Shown in pieces: positions 7,009-14,692 of a DNA stretch of 15,227 nucleotides. The translations under genes and the position numbers were made by a program. The DNA comes from Cudoniella acicularis (lineage: Eukaryota; Ascomycota; Leotiomycetes; Helotiales; Helotiaceae), in NCBI GenBank assembly GCA_013054445.1, contig JAAMPI010001379.1, forward strand, positions 1 to 15,227. The letters are read 5' to 3'. The notes beneath the pieces were generated by a model. The model worked only from the letters and a program-made list of their open reading frames with translations. It had not been told where the DNA came from and searched no databases. Position 1 is the stretch's first letter. Every line of letters begins with the position of its first letter.

Positions 7009-9318
7009 ATGGCTTTATCAATTGGTTTTAGCGCTGGGCCTTTCGCTCAAGTTGGCATCAACATATTATCTTGGGAGACTGTTTATCATCATGCTGTTAA
7101 TGCATATGGCTGGTACAAGGCCAGTGAGAGATCACAGTCTTTGGTCAAGGTTTTCTCTGTCAATGGCGCACAGTTGGTGGCCAGCAGTTCCTTCGACACG
7201 AATGCATACATCGAGAATCGCAAGAACGGCCAAGTCCATGGAGTGCTGGTTCAAGAAGGCCGCGTCCAAACTACTGTTTTACCAAATGCATCTACTGCTA
7301 TAACGGAAGACCGTGGGCTGTTATGTCTGCGGGCGCTGACTACTGCGGTCTTGTGCTTATATACGCCTGGAGATACTGTCACTATCCTGGCAGAGGTGAT
7401 CCCATCTACTTTGATGAGGTTAGATGATTACAACTCCGAATTTATCATCGAGGGTCCGCTGCGCTCAGTGCTTCAGCAATATGTCAAAGATGTGGCCTGT
7501 GAGGAAGGCAGCAATACTTTCAGGTCTCATCTGATGGGCAAACTCAAGGAACACCAGCTCGAACTTACTGGAGCGACACTATCAGACATCATGGCTTGTG
7601 ATCCCAATCATCCATTTTACACACGTCACAATGACATCCAACTTGTTCTCGGAGCGGTTCAATGGATGCTATTTCCCGTCCACAACCGACCAATTGTTCA
7701 GTATCCCACTAGGTCACTTCGTGTCTGGAGTCTGGCCGCAATCATGATGGAGATCGGTTTTGAGATCTCCGCTCATTATGAAGTTTTATCTTCACAAGAA
7801 AGCTATGAGAATTTTTGTCAAACTCCGCTTCGATATGGCCGCTACCCCGCTGTCGCTTTGGTTACTAGAAGCAGTGGACCAACAGACAGGACATCTTTCG
7901 GAAAGTTTTCTTCCGGCGAGCACTTTAATCTGAGACCACGGATTATAGCCCTTCGCGGCACGCCGTGGGAAGCATTCCGCCACTTCCGTGGAAATTCGGG
8001 CAAAGGGAACACTCAATACCTCGTCGATGTCTGGGAGTTCGCATTCAAGAGGGCACGGGATAGTGTGTCTGGAATTTCGATTCTGGACGGTTCTATTCAT
8101 ATAGAGATTCAGAGCTTTCAAGATGAAGTCAACAATGAATTTCATCGATCACTTCTTCGTCAATTTTCACCACATCTCTCGAAAGTCTGTGGTCAGAGCA
8201 TGAAAGAATGGATTCAACCATGCCCGTCTGCTGAATGGAACGAAGACGTCATGTCTGAAGAGCTTAAAACTCTGGAGCTGAATGAAAGACTATCTGAAGC
8301 ACCCAAGGACCAACGTATATCGGATCCTACCTTGATGGTTGTATCTATCGTTCTGGGAACTACCTATGGCATCATTTCAACAAGTTGCAAAGATGACGGC
8401 AATAACATGACACTGGCATCCGACGTTGTATTCAGGCCCGACATTTTCTATGAACAACGTCGCTTAAGGGGTTGGGCGTCTGGGGTTGGGATTGCTATCT
8501 CCGGAAACATGCCCTATCGACATTGGAACGACTTGATCTTGGAAGTGGTATTAGGATTAGGTTCTGAGAATGCTTATTTATCGTCCACCCTACAAAATCG
8601 CAATCGGAATTTGGATATGATAATGAACCTTGGCGCACAAGCAAACGGCATGGTTGCAATTCTAGGGATGATTCTAGAACCTTCGATCACGTCAGACAAG
8701 TTATTTCTGGTCCATATCGGCCGCGGGCAGATCCTTAACTTTCCTCTTACAGAAGATGGGTATATTCAATCTTACGATCGCATCGAGAGAGCCTCGAGTA
8801 TCTCTGAAGACGACCAAAACGATTTGAGCGAACTGGAATTCCCGAATTTCTCTCAATGTGACAAATCGACCAGAGTGGATGTGGAGCCAGCTTGGGAGGC
8901 TGACTTCCGGAGGGTTCTCTTTCGCGTCAGACACAATGGAATTCTCATCGCCTCTCCTAATATTCCAACCGTGGTCTCTTATCTCGTCAAATATCAAGTG
9001 CCGTGCAGTTGCTCAAAGCGTCGTTCCATGGATCTTCAGGTGTTTGCCAAAGACGGTTGGCAATATATCAAAGCAGAAAAACTTATACAGAATTCGTTAA
9101 AACGACTTTCATATAGGACAGACTTTGGTAAAAAGGACCAGAGGTACTTGCTCGACGGCAGTGGAAGTATGGAGTTAACTATGTACTGTCTTGGTGCAAT
9201 GTTATCGAGCAACGTAGCAATCACTACAACTTGTCTTGCGTGTGCTTACGACAGAGTTATGAAGAGGGAAGGCCATGCTATCCTGATCCTCTCGGCACTA
9301 ATGAAGGATGTAACATAA
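7009..9318 (+). CDS. Uncharacterised 769-aa fungal protein
   Basis: One uninterrupted 770-codon frame has coding-like composition and no RIP damage although it lies between two TE graveyards. The ATG at 7009 follows an A-rich leader and has G at +4. I recognise no catalytic or binding domain. Landmarks are YPTRSLRVWSLAAIMMEIGFEIS (232-254, written here in pieces: YPTRSLRVW then SLAAIMMEIGFEIS), YLVDVWEFAFKRAR (337-350), hydrophobic LMVVSIVLGTTYGIIS (442-457), a probable conserved block with FRPDIFY (475-481) and HWNDLILEVVLGLG (505-518), an acidic Ser-rich linker ISEDDQNDLSELE (598-610), and a Cys cluster PCSCSKRR (665-672). There is no signal peptide and no convincing transmembrane helix. 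It resembles lineage-specific hypothetical proteins of ascomycetes, but this is an impression. Proximity to the HET gene (about 3 kb) is suggestive only. Confidence 0.75.
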   Translation: MALSIGFSAGPFAQVGINILSWETVYHHAVNAYGWYKASERSQSLVKVFSVNGAQLVASSSFDTNAYIENRKNGQVHGVLVQEGRVQTTVLPNASTAITEDRGLLCLRALTTAVLCLYTPGDTVTILAEVIPSTLMRLDDYNSEFIIEGPLRSVLQQYVKDVACEEGSNTFRSHLMGKLKEHQLELTGATLSDIMACDPNHPFYTRHNDIQLVLGAVQWMLFPVHNRPIVQYPTRSLRVWSLAAIMMEIGFEISAHYEVLSSQESYENFCQTPLRYGRYPAVALVTRSSGPTDRTSFGKFSSGEHFNLRPRIIALRGTPWEAFRHFRGNSGKGNTQYLVDVWEFAFKRARDSVSGISILDGSIHIEIQSFQDEVNNEFHRSLLRQFSPHLSKVCGQSMKEWIQPCPSAEWNEDVMSEELKTLELNERLSEAPKDQRISDPTLMVVSIVLGTTYGIISTSCKDDGNNMTLASDVVFRPDIFYEQRRLRGWASGVGIAISGNMPYRHWNDLILEVVLGLGSENAYLSSTLQNRNRNLDMIMNLGAQANGMVAILGMILEPSITSDKLFLVHIGRGQILNFPLTEDGYIQSYDRIERASSISEDDQNDLSELEFPNFSQCDKSTRVDVEPAWEADFRRVLFRVRHNGILIASPNIPTVVSYLVKYQVPCSCSKRRSMDLQVFAKDGWQYIKAEKLIQNSLKRLSYRTDFGKKDQRYLLDGSGSMELTMYCLGAMLSSNVAITTTCLACAYDRVMKREGHAILILSALMKDVT

Positions 9319-10136
9319 ATAAGATGTCGTTTTTGGATCCAAAACCCATTTTCGGCATATGCTGCCCTATAGCTACGAGTTTATTAGTTTGAAATATTAT
9401 ACCTTAAAGTGATTATATTTAAAGTATTATACTTTAAATACTATAATACAAATAGGTTCCTATTCGTAATTGAGGTTGAAGCAAACCGAATTGCAGTATT
9501 ACATTTCAAACTACTTCGACTTAAAGTACACGAATTCAACATAGTATAACTTAGAGCAAACTAAGATTCAATAATGAAACCCGAACTACTCTTGCGGGCA
9601 TATACCATCTCGAGTATATCTATAACTTGTACTGTACCGACTCCAGCTAAATATAATTTGGCATACACCGCCTCAGTACTGCACTAGGTATAACGGGGGT
9701 CGAGCGACTAGGGGTTAAGTGAGCAAAGGTGAGTAGAAGTGAGCTGGTAGAGAGGGAGGGTGAGAATGAGGTGAGACTAGGGTTAATAAAGTAGCGAGAA
9801 GTCATGTGCGCAGTGACTTAGTGTGCTACGAAGACGGATATAAGGATTGACTTAAAATAACAGAATTAATAAAGTGCTATAATTTAGTACTAGGGCATAT
9901 AAGACAACGCCCCGTCACAGCTCCTAGGCACTGTTATAGAAAACTTTATAAGAATTGTTATATTTGATTACTACTTCTTATATTTACGAATCGTATTCTA
10001 TATTACTTTATTTATTACCTATAATCAAGTCGGGTAAGTTAACGTTACGCGATATTTTTATACCCCTTTTCTAGAAAGCAATTACTTTATTAGTTTAAGT
10101 TAGAGATAGACTAAAATAGGCTTAAATTAGAGCTAT
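9319..10136. other. AT-rich spacer with low-complexity repeats
   Basis: No gene is seen. Segment 9388-9450 consists of variants of TATTATACTTTAAA in direct and inverted copies. Segment 9712-9770 is purine-rich with five GTGAG words (to about 9775), like 6236-6295. From about 9960 the AT content rises further; the last 100 bp should hold the 3' end and terminal repeat of the Tc1/mariner relic, but I could not delimit that terminus. Confidence 0.45.
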
Positions 10137-10405
10137 TTAGTACTTGGTTACTCCCCTCTTGTTCTTTAAACACGTATCTTATCTATATAGTATAGAATTA
10201 TATAATTTTAAAAAGAATTTTCTATTAATCTATAGCTATACTTATTAAAAGGTTAGCCTTATATCTGTTATACTTTTTATCTTATACCTATGTTTAGAGA
10301 TTATATCTTTAATATACTTCTAAAGATTCTTAATAGGATTAAGATCTAGGGACTAAGATAGCTAACTTATCTTCTTAATCCTCTTATTAGTTAAATATTT
10401 AATAA
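10137..10405 (-). pseudogene. Tc1/mariner transposase relic 1b (C-terminal part), RIP-degraded
   Basis: Read on minus from 10405, the frame gives IKYLTNKRIKKIS, then the codons TAG CTA TCT TAG TCC CTA GAT CTT AAT CCT ATT AAG (10329-10364). Reverting C:G-to-T:A changes turns these into WPSQSPDLNPIE, the invariant block carrying the third catalytic acidic residue of Tc1/mariner DDE transposases. The text then continues NLWKYIKD and ends KRGVTKY followed by TAA (10137-10139), matching the usual GG-x-TKY-like C-terminus. The catalytic Glu codon is AAG at 10329-10331, so the enzyme would be inactive even without stops. The relic starts exactly at the LTR B boundary; the rest of the gene is not on the other side of that LTR. 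Confidence 0.85.
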
Positions 10406-10753
10406 TGTCACAGACCTAGTTCGACGTCTTAGCGCCAGGATAGATTGACTCGATAGTAGTCAACGTAATGACTTGATTTGACGCTCGTCGATTCAATGAC
10501 TTGATAATAGCCTGTCCTTCTGATCGATAGTCGATTCAATGACTTGACGACTGACCGAATAACTCACTATCCAGGGGAGTCGCTTACGGACTACTTCGCT
10601 TACTAGCGCTATTTATATAGTTAAATAGAGCCTCTCCCTCCGGGAGAACCTCTTCTTCTCTCCTTAGTTTAGTCTCTTCGATAATATAGCACCTTCTTGC
10701 AAATACGTCCCCACGTGACGTCAGGGCCCTAGTGCCTTTATAGAGCCGTAACA
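10406..10753 (-). repeat. LTR copy B (about 348 bp), inverted relative to copy A
   Basis: On minus it runs from TGTTACGG (10753) to CTGTGACA (10406) and aligns along its whole length with 4847-5185. CTGTGACA shows that the CTATAACA-type ends elsewhere in the window are RIP-altered. The TGACGTCA (10716-10723) and CACGTG (10712-10717) boxes are kept, as in copy A. Compared with A it has an extra CTAAGA-type insertion near its 3' end. Flanks are AATAA on the left and AAAAG on the right, so there is no clear target-site duplication. On either side lie parts of two different Tc1/mariner relics in opposite orientation, so recombination rather than plain insertion shaped this locus. A minus ORF across 10584-10847 is not a gene. 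Confidence 0.8.
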
Positions 10754-10754
10754 A

Positions 10755-11513
10755 AAAGAAGCTGGCTACTTCCGCTACGTGGCTTACTAGAAGCCCTACC
10801 TTACCCTCCTTCAAGTGAACCACCAAATAATCTAGGGACTTAGACATATCTTCTAATAGAAAGAGGTCGAATAGAGGATGGTTTTATAGTCGGACGAAGT
10901 TACCTTCCTTGTTAGCGGACGTATAATAAAACAAAAGGTTATACGTAATATATACGAGCGATATTACGAGAATTGTATTTAGTATTAATTTTACCGGGCG
11001 TACACGACACTAGTCAATACTTAGGGGGTAATTAGGTACGATTATAAGAGTCCCTTAGTGTTTCTCGATAGTTCTGGCAAGAAAGGATCTTTTACGTAAA
11101 AGGATTACCTAGTACAAGTACTGTCTTTATATATCGAGTTTATTCTTGAGGATTTCAGGACCTATACACATACCCTAGGTCTAGAGCCCTTATTTATAGA
11201 GGATAGCAACTCTATATATAGCTATAAGTCGGAAAACAACTACTACGTATAGTACTGTATAAAACACGGCATTATATTAATACCTTACCCTTCTACGAGT
11301 CTAGATATAAGCCCGATTAAAAAGTGCTGGCGGTAGATCAAGCAGTCGCTTTACTAGCGGCGCTAGCAGCTAACGACTAAGGCTGAAATACGGCAGTTTA
11401 TGCTCGAGGAATAGGATCGAATATTATAAAAATAGATTAATGAATTGATTGATAAGCAGGAGTATTAGGTTCATGTATTAGTAGAGCGTTGTGGGTGGTC
11501 TATACCGAATTAA
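10755..11513 (+). pseudogene. Second, distinct Tc1/mariner transposase relic, RIP-degraded
   Basis: A single plus frame can be read from the LTR B edge to TAA at 11511-11513, through a dozen or more TAG/TAA codons. It shows, in order, GYFRYVAY*KPYLT (10764 on, linker after the HTH), VL*SDEVTF (about 10881-10907, first catalytic Asp; TAG for Trp), YKSPLVFLDSSGKKGSF (about 11043-11093), IEDSNS (second catalytic Asp region), PSTSLDISPIKKCW (third catalytic region, with Lys where Glu is expected), a long basic helix, and a C-terminus VERCGWSIPN. This layout is the DDE_3-type Tc1/mariner transposase of fungi. It differs clearly from relic 1b, whose equivalent block is SPDLNPIENLW. The N-terminal HTH is missing, replaced by LTR B. 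It is non-functional. Confidence 0.82.
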
Positions 11514-12111
11514 TTAGATTATCGTGGTCGCGATGCCCTGTAGTGACCAGACTTTTGATCCCAGGCTCGTTACTTCGTACTGCTTATATATATGTTAAAA
11601 AGTTCGTCTCCGAGTACTCCTTTACCAAGCTGTTCCACTGTTTCAAGTTTCAACAAAGCCAGAAGATAAATCATCTCTAGACAGTAAGAGGTACGAAAAT
11701 TGAGAAATCAGACAGTATCTCCATGCAAGAATTTGACAAGATAATACGGGTAATTACTCGCTCTTGGTTTAAAGACAATGAATGGTACATAGCACTCACG
11801 CCTTTAATCATGTTCAGTTTTGTCATTTCTGGGGCGCGAGATGGTCTCATTCGAAAGACCGAAACCAGCTAGGGTTATTCGTCGGGGATAACGGAAGAGG
11901 CCAAAAGACCGTAGCCGAGGGAAAGGGGGTCGGCTCGGGAGTAGGCTCTAGTGCAAGGTGGGGTTAACCCCACCTTCACGAACTAGGTTAAATTTACCCG
12001 GAAAGTGGCTCACTCTCGTGAAGAGAGCAAAACATGATTGAGAAACAGCTGTTAAAGATTCAAACATCAATGAAATAAGGTTGTGAGCTTTTACGCCACA
12101 CACTTCACAAA
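11514..12111. other. Spacer upstream of the EthD-like gene
   Basis: No gene is recognised. The first part probably contains the 3' end of the Tc1/mariner relic, with no terminal repeat delimited. From about 11820 the sequence is more GC-rich and includes a G-rich tract (about 11920-11945) and a 22-bp palindrome (listed separately). The final 100 bp should contain the promoter and leader of the gene starting at 12112. Confidence 0.4.
11955..11976. promoter_or_regulatory. Perfect 22-bp palindrome with two inverted CreA-type sites
   Basis: AAGGTGGGGTT is followed directly by its exact reverse complement. Each half contains GTGGGG, which fits the SYGGRG consensus of the fungal carbon catabolite repressor CreA/CRE1, and the pair is in inverted arrangement separated by TTAA. 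It lies about 136 bp before the ATG of the EthD-like gene, a suitable promoter position. The palindrome is seen directly; binding by CreA or any other factor is inference. Confidence 0.5.
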
Positions 12112-12974
12112 ATGGCGTCAACTATATCAGGTCCAGGCATCCTCTATGTCAACTCAAAAATTGCACGAACCGACCTCATCAATGAGGAATCTTACATGAA
12201 ATGGTACAGCGAAGACCACATCCCTGAAATTATCGAGACGTCTGCAATTAACTCTGCGCTCCGATGGAAGGATGTAGACCCAAAAGCAAACAAGCCTTTT
12301 TTGGTCATGTACCCGATGAAGGATATTGCGTTCACCCAAGGAGAAGAGTTCAAGAAAATTCGAGTGCACAGCGACTTGCTGCCAAACCAAGGTCCGATTT
12401 ACGATCTAGCTGATATTGATGTGAGATATTATGGTTTGATTCAGACGTATGATCCGAAGGGAGCCAAGCCAGGTATGGTTTTATCTTCAGTTCTGGAAGC
12501 CAAATTAATAAGAAAAAGGCCAGACAAAGACAATTGTTACGGTTGCTATGGAATTGGGCGACCAAGTCATAGAACAAGATTTTGATGACTGGTATCGAAA
12601 GGAGGTAAACTCCCTAGGAATCTTGCGCTCTTAAATGAGAAATTACTGACCTTCTCTAGCACCTTGAAATGATCGCCCCGACGCGAGGATATCTTCGTAC
12701 TACTAGGTACAAATTGTTGTACTACAGGACCAATGCACAATCAAGGGAATTAAAAGGTTTACCACCCCGTCCGGAAGACAAGGAGGTCCAGGCACCTCCA
12801 ACATGGCTAGCTATTCACGAGTTTGACACGGAAGACCTCGACACCAAAGCACTGATGGCAACAGCTGATACAGAATGGTCAAAGGGAATTCTGGGATCGA
12901 TTGCCAGGATGGAAGCTCTAACTTATCATCATGTGGCGAGTTATGGAGACGGAAAGTTTTTCCACGGTCAATAG
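12112..12974 (+). CDS. EthD-like / dimeric alpha-beta barrel protein, 253 aa, three exons
   Basis: Exons are 12112-12472, 12519-12604 and 12660-12974 (762 nt with stop). The protein begins GPGILYVNSKI, a typical start for this fungal family, and contains two related half-domains. The first has W31-Y32-x2-D35-H36 followed by IPEII; the second has W145-Y146-x2-E149-H150 followed by LEMI. This suggests a tandem ferredoxin-like (Dabb/EthD) fold. Other landmarks are FLVMYPMKDIAF (63-74), GPIYDLADIDVRYYGLIQTY (94-113), GYLRTTRYKL (159-168) and PPTWLAIHEFD (195-205). EthD-type proteins bind or process small, often aromatic, molecules, but the reaction of this subgroup is not known to me. Intron 2 splits the second motif exactly between E149 and H150, which confirms it. 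The gene looks intact and converges with the ALDH pseudogene. Confidence 0.82.
12473..12518 (+). other. Intron 1 of the EthD-like gene (46 nt)
   Basis: GTATGG...AAAAAG, phase 1, joins AKP-G to QTKTIVTVAMELGD in frame. An intron or frameshift is required here because exon 1 (frame of 12112) and exon 2 (frame of 12602) differ, and the in-frame continuation of exon 1 loses family resemblance. A possible branch sequence is ATTAATA at about 12504-12510. An alternative acceptor at 12512 would give an intron of 40 nt, which is rather short. Confidence 0.6.
12605..12659 (+). other. Intron 2 of the EthD-like gene (55 nt)
   Basis: GTAAAC donor, TTACTGAC branch site about 10 nt before the acceptor, TCTAG acceptor, phase 0. 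Splicing joins DDWYRKE to HLEMIAPTRG, completing the second WY-x2-E-H motif. Confidence 0.85.
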
Positions 12975-13329
12975 ATTTTAGAAATCGGTGTCAAACGATT
13001 ATTGGGAGACAATTCCAAAACCGATCCTCCGAATGGTGCTTGTGCATGTGATAAATCTTTAGAGAAAGGGGTAATAGATCACCCGGTAAATTCACGGATC
13101 GGAGTCAAATCCACCGCCCTTTTCCACCACCAGAGTCCCGGAAAAGCTTTTCCAAGCGTGCATGACCGACCACGTGCACACACCCTCTCCTTATTCATGA
13201 CTTAATATGAAACGCTGCTGACATATATTGTGTATAATATTTCTTTAATTATTCATGTGTTTCAACACAGTTCTAAAAATTGGGAAACAATCGAAACACA
13301 CCATCTACGAGCTAATAATGTATCGTCAA
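12975..13329. other. Convergent intergenic region
   Basis: This lies between the 3' ends of the EthD-like gene and the ALDH pseudogene. It contains short open frames on plus (such as 13002-13205) without recognisable similarity. An AT-rich segment at 13205-13255 may hold polyadenylation signals for one or both genes. Confidence 0.4.
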
Positions 13330-14692
13330 TCAATAGGCCATACTCACCACAACAGTCTTCTTGTTCATGTAAACTTCAAGGGCATCCTTTCAATTATCCT
13401 TCCCATACCCGCTTTGATTGAAACCTCCAAAATGCGCATTCCAGACAAGATGGCTGATGTTGTTAATGCCAACCGTACCACTCTCGATGGCGCTGGCAAC
13501 TCTCAAGGCATGATTGATATCCTGAGTGAAGACGCCAGCAGCTAGGCCGTACTCGGTATTGTTGGAGAGGGCAATGGCTTCTTCCTCAGTCTTGAAAGTG
13601 TTGATAACTACAACTGGCCCGAAGACTTCTTGTTGAACGAGTTCGGAGTCTTCAGGTAAGTTTTTGAAAATCGTGGGCTCGATGAAGTAACCCTGGCGAA
13701 ACCTTTAGTAGGGAATCTTCTATTCAGGGGATGTGTACATACTTTGTCACCCACTCTCTTGCCTCCAACAACCAGTGAGGCTCCATCGCCCCTTTTAATG
13801 AAACCTGTGACACGTTCGAATTGAAGTTTGCCGGCGATTGGGCCTATGCCAGTTGTCTGAAGCTCAGGATCGCCAACACTATCCGTGGCGAGTTTAAACC
13901 CAGCTTTGTACGCCTCAACAAAATAATCATAGGTCCCTTCTTGCACATACACTCTAGAAGCTGCGATGCAAATCTGGCCGGAGTTTATTGTTATACCCTG
14001 AACTGTCCACTTGACCGCATTTCCAATGTTTGCGTCATCGAAGATAACGGCAGGACTCTTTCCTCCCAATTCCAAGATTACTCTCTTCAAGTTCGATTTT
14101 GCAGCAGCCTCTTGTACGAGCTTTCCAGTTGTAACCGAACCCGTCAATGAAACTTTCCGAATTTTCATGTGAGAAGCAAGCAAAGCACCTGTTGAGCCGT
14201 CGTCACTGAGGATTTGGAAAACACCTGGTGTAAATCCTGCTTCTGTGATCAATTCTCCTAATGCTAGTGCTGCAAGAGGTGTCTTTTCACTAGGCTTCAG
14301 GATGAAACAATTTCCGGCTGCAAGTGCAGGTGCGGCTTTCTGCGATGGACCTAGCAATGGAGCTCATTCCAAGCTGCAGTGCCGGCCGTGATACCTAAAG
14401 GCTCATTCTGAACAATTGTGAGGAACCCGTTGTCTTGTGGGAAAGACTCGCCGGCGATTTTGTCGATAAAGCCAGCATAGTAAGTCCAAACGTCTTTTGC
14501 CAGGGCAGTTTCGTAAGGACCAACCCTTGCTGGGAGACCGAGAGTGATGCGACTCAATTCGGCGAGAGCGGCGCCATGTGTTTGGATGAGAGAGGCGAAT
14601 TTTTCGAGGATTTCCTTTCGAGCTTTTGCTGATACAGCGTGCCATGCTGGGAATGCCTTCTCGGCGGCAGCTACAGCTGCAGTGTGCTCAAG
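13330..14692 (-). pseudogene. Aldehyde dehydrogenase pseudogene (5'-truncated, frameshift, in-frame stop)
   Basis: An ALDH superfamily enzyme (NAD(P)+-dependent oxidation of an aldehyde to the acid) is readable over most of its length: AVAAAEKAFPAW near 14655-14680, EPLGITAGTAAWN (14366-14404), APALAAGNCFILKPSEKTPL, SLTGSVTTGK (cofactor-binding turn), LELGGKSPAVIFDDAN (general-base Glu, codon 14070-14072), SGQICIAASR (nucleophile Cys, codon 13968-13970), EVFGPVV and FGGFNQSGYGKDN. Three lesions are visible. The usual first 50-60 residues are missing beyond about 14692, where AT-rich repeat begins. Two extra bases (about 14361-14365) between AAWN and APLLGPSQKA shift the frame. A TGA at 13390-13392 interrupts the C-terminus, after which KDALEVYMNKKTVVV continues in frame to a TGA at 13330. 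Catalytic residues are intact, so decay is probably recent. The substrate is not predictable. Confidence 0.85.
13693..13742 (-). other. Intron in the ALDH pseudogene (50 nt)
   Basis: Read on minus: GTATGT donor, CTAAAG-like branch sequence, CGCCAG acceptor, phase 0. Removal joins VVGGKRVGDK to GYFIEPTIFKNLPEDSELV exactly as in ALDH proteins. The intact splice signals show the gene was functional until recently. Confidence 0.85.

Noticed and set aside
9388..9450. CRISPR-like or satellite array
   Set aside because: Only imperfect TA-rich repeats without regular spacers; typical low-complexity DNA of a eukaryotic spacer.
4847..10753. A full-length LTR retrotransposon with A and B as its two LTRs
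   Set aside because: The copies are inverted, not direct, and no gag/pol was recognised between them; the interior holds Tc1/mariner relics, a solo LTR and an unrelated gene.
10584..10847. Minus-strand ORF of 87 codons
   Set aside because: It runs from the antisense of the plus-strand Tc1/mariner relic into LTR B, crossing a repeat boundary; it is a by-product and not a gene.
12350..12577. Minus-strand ORFs within the EthD-like gene
   Set aside because: They overlap a well supported spliced gene on plus and have no family resemblance.
12473..12585. Continuation of EthD-like exon 1 to the TGA at 12583 as a shorter 157-aa protein
   Set aside because: Family-like sequence (VAMELGD, WYRKE-HLEMI, RTTRYKL) continues in another frame after a plausible intron, so splicing explains the data better.
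13821..14150. Plus-strand ORF of 109 codons
   Set aside because: It is the antisense of the conserved ALDH catalytic region, which explains its length.
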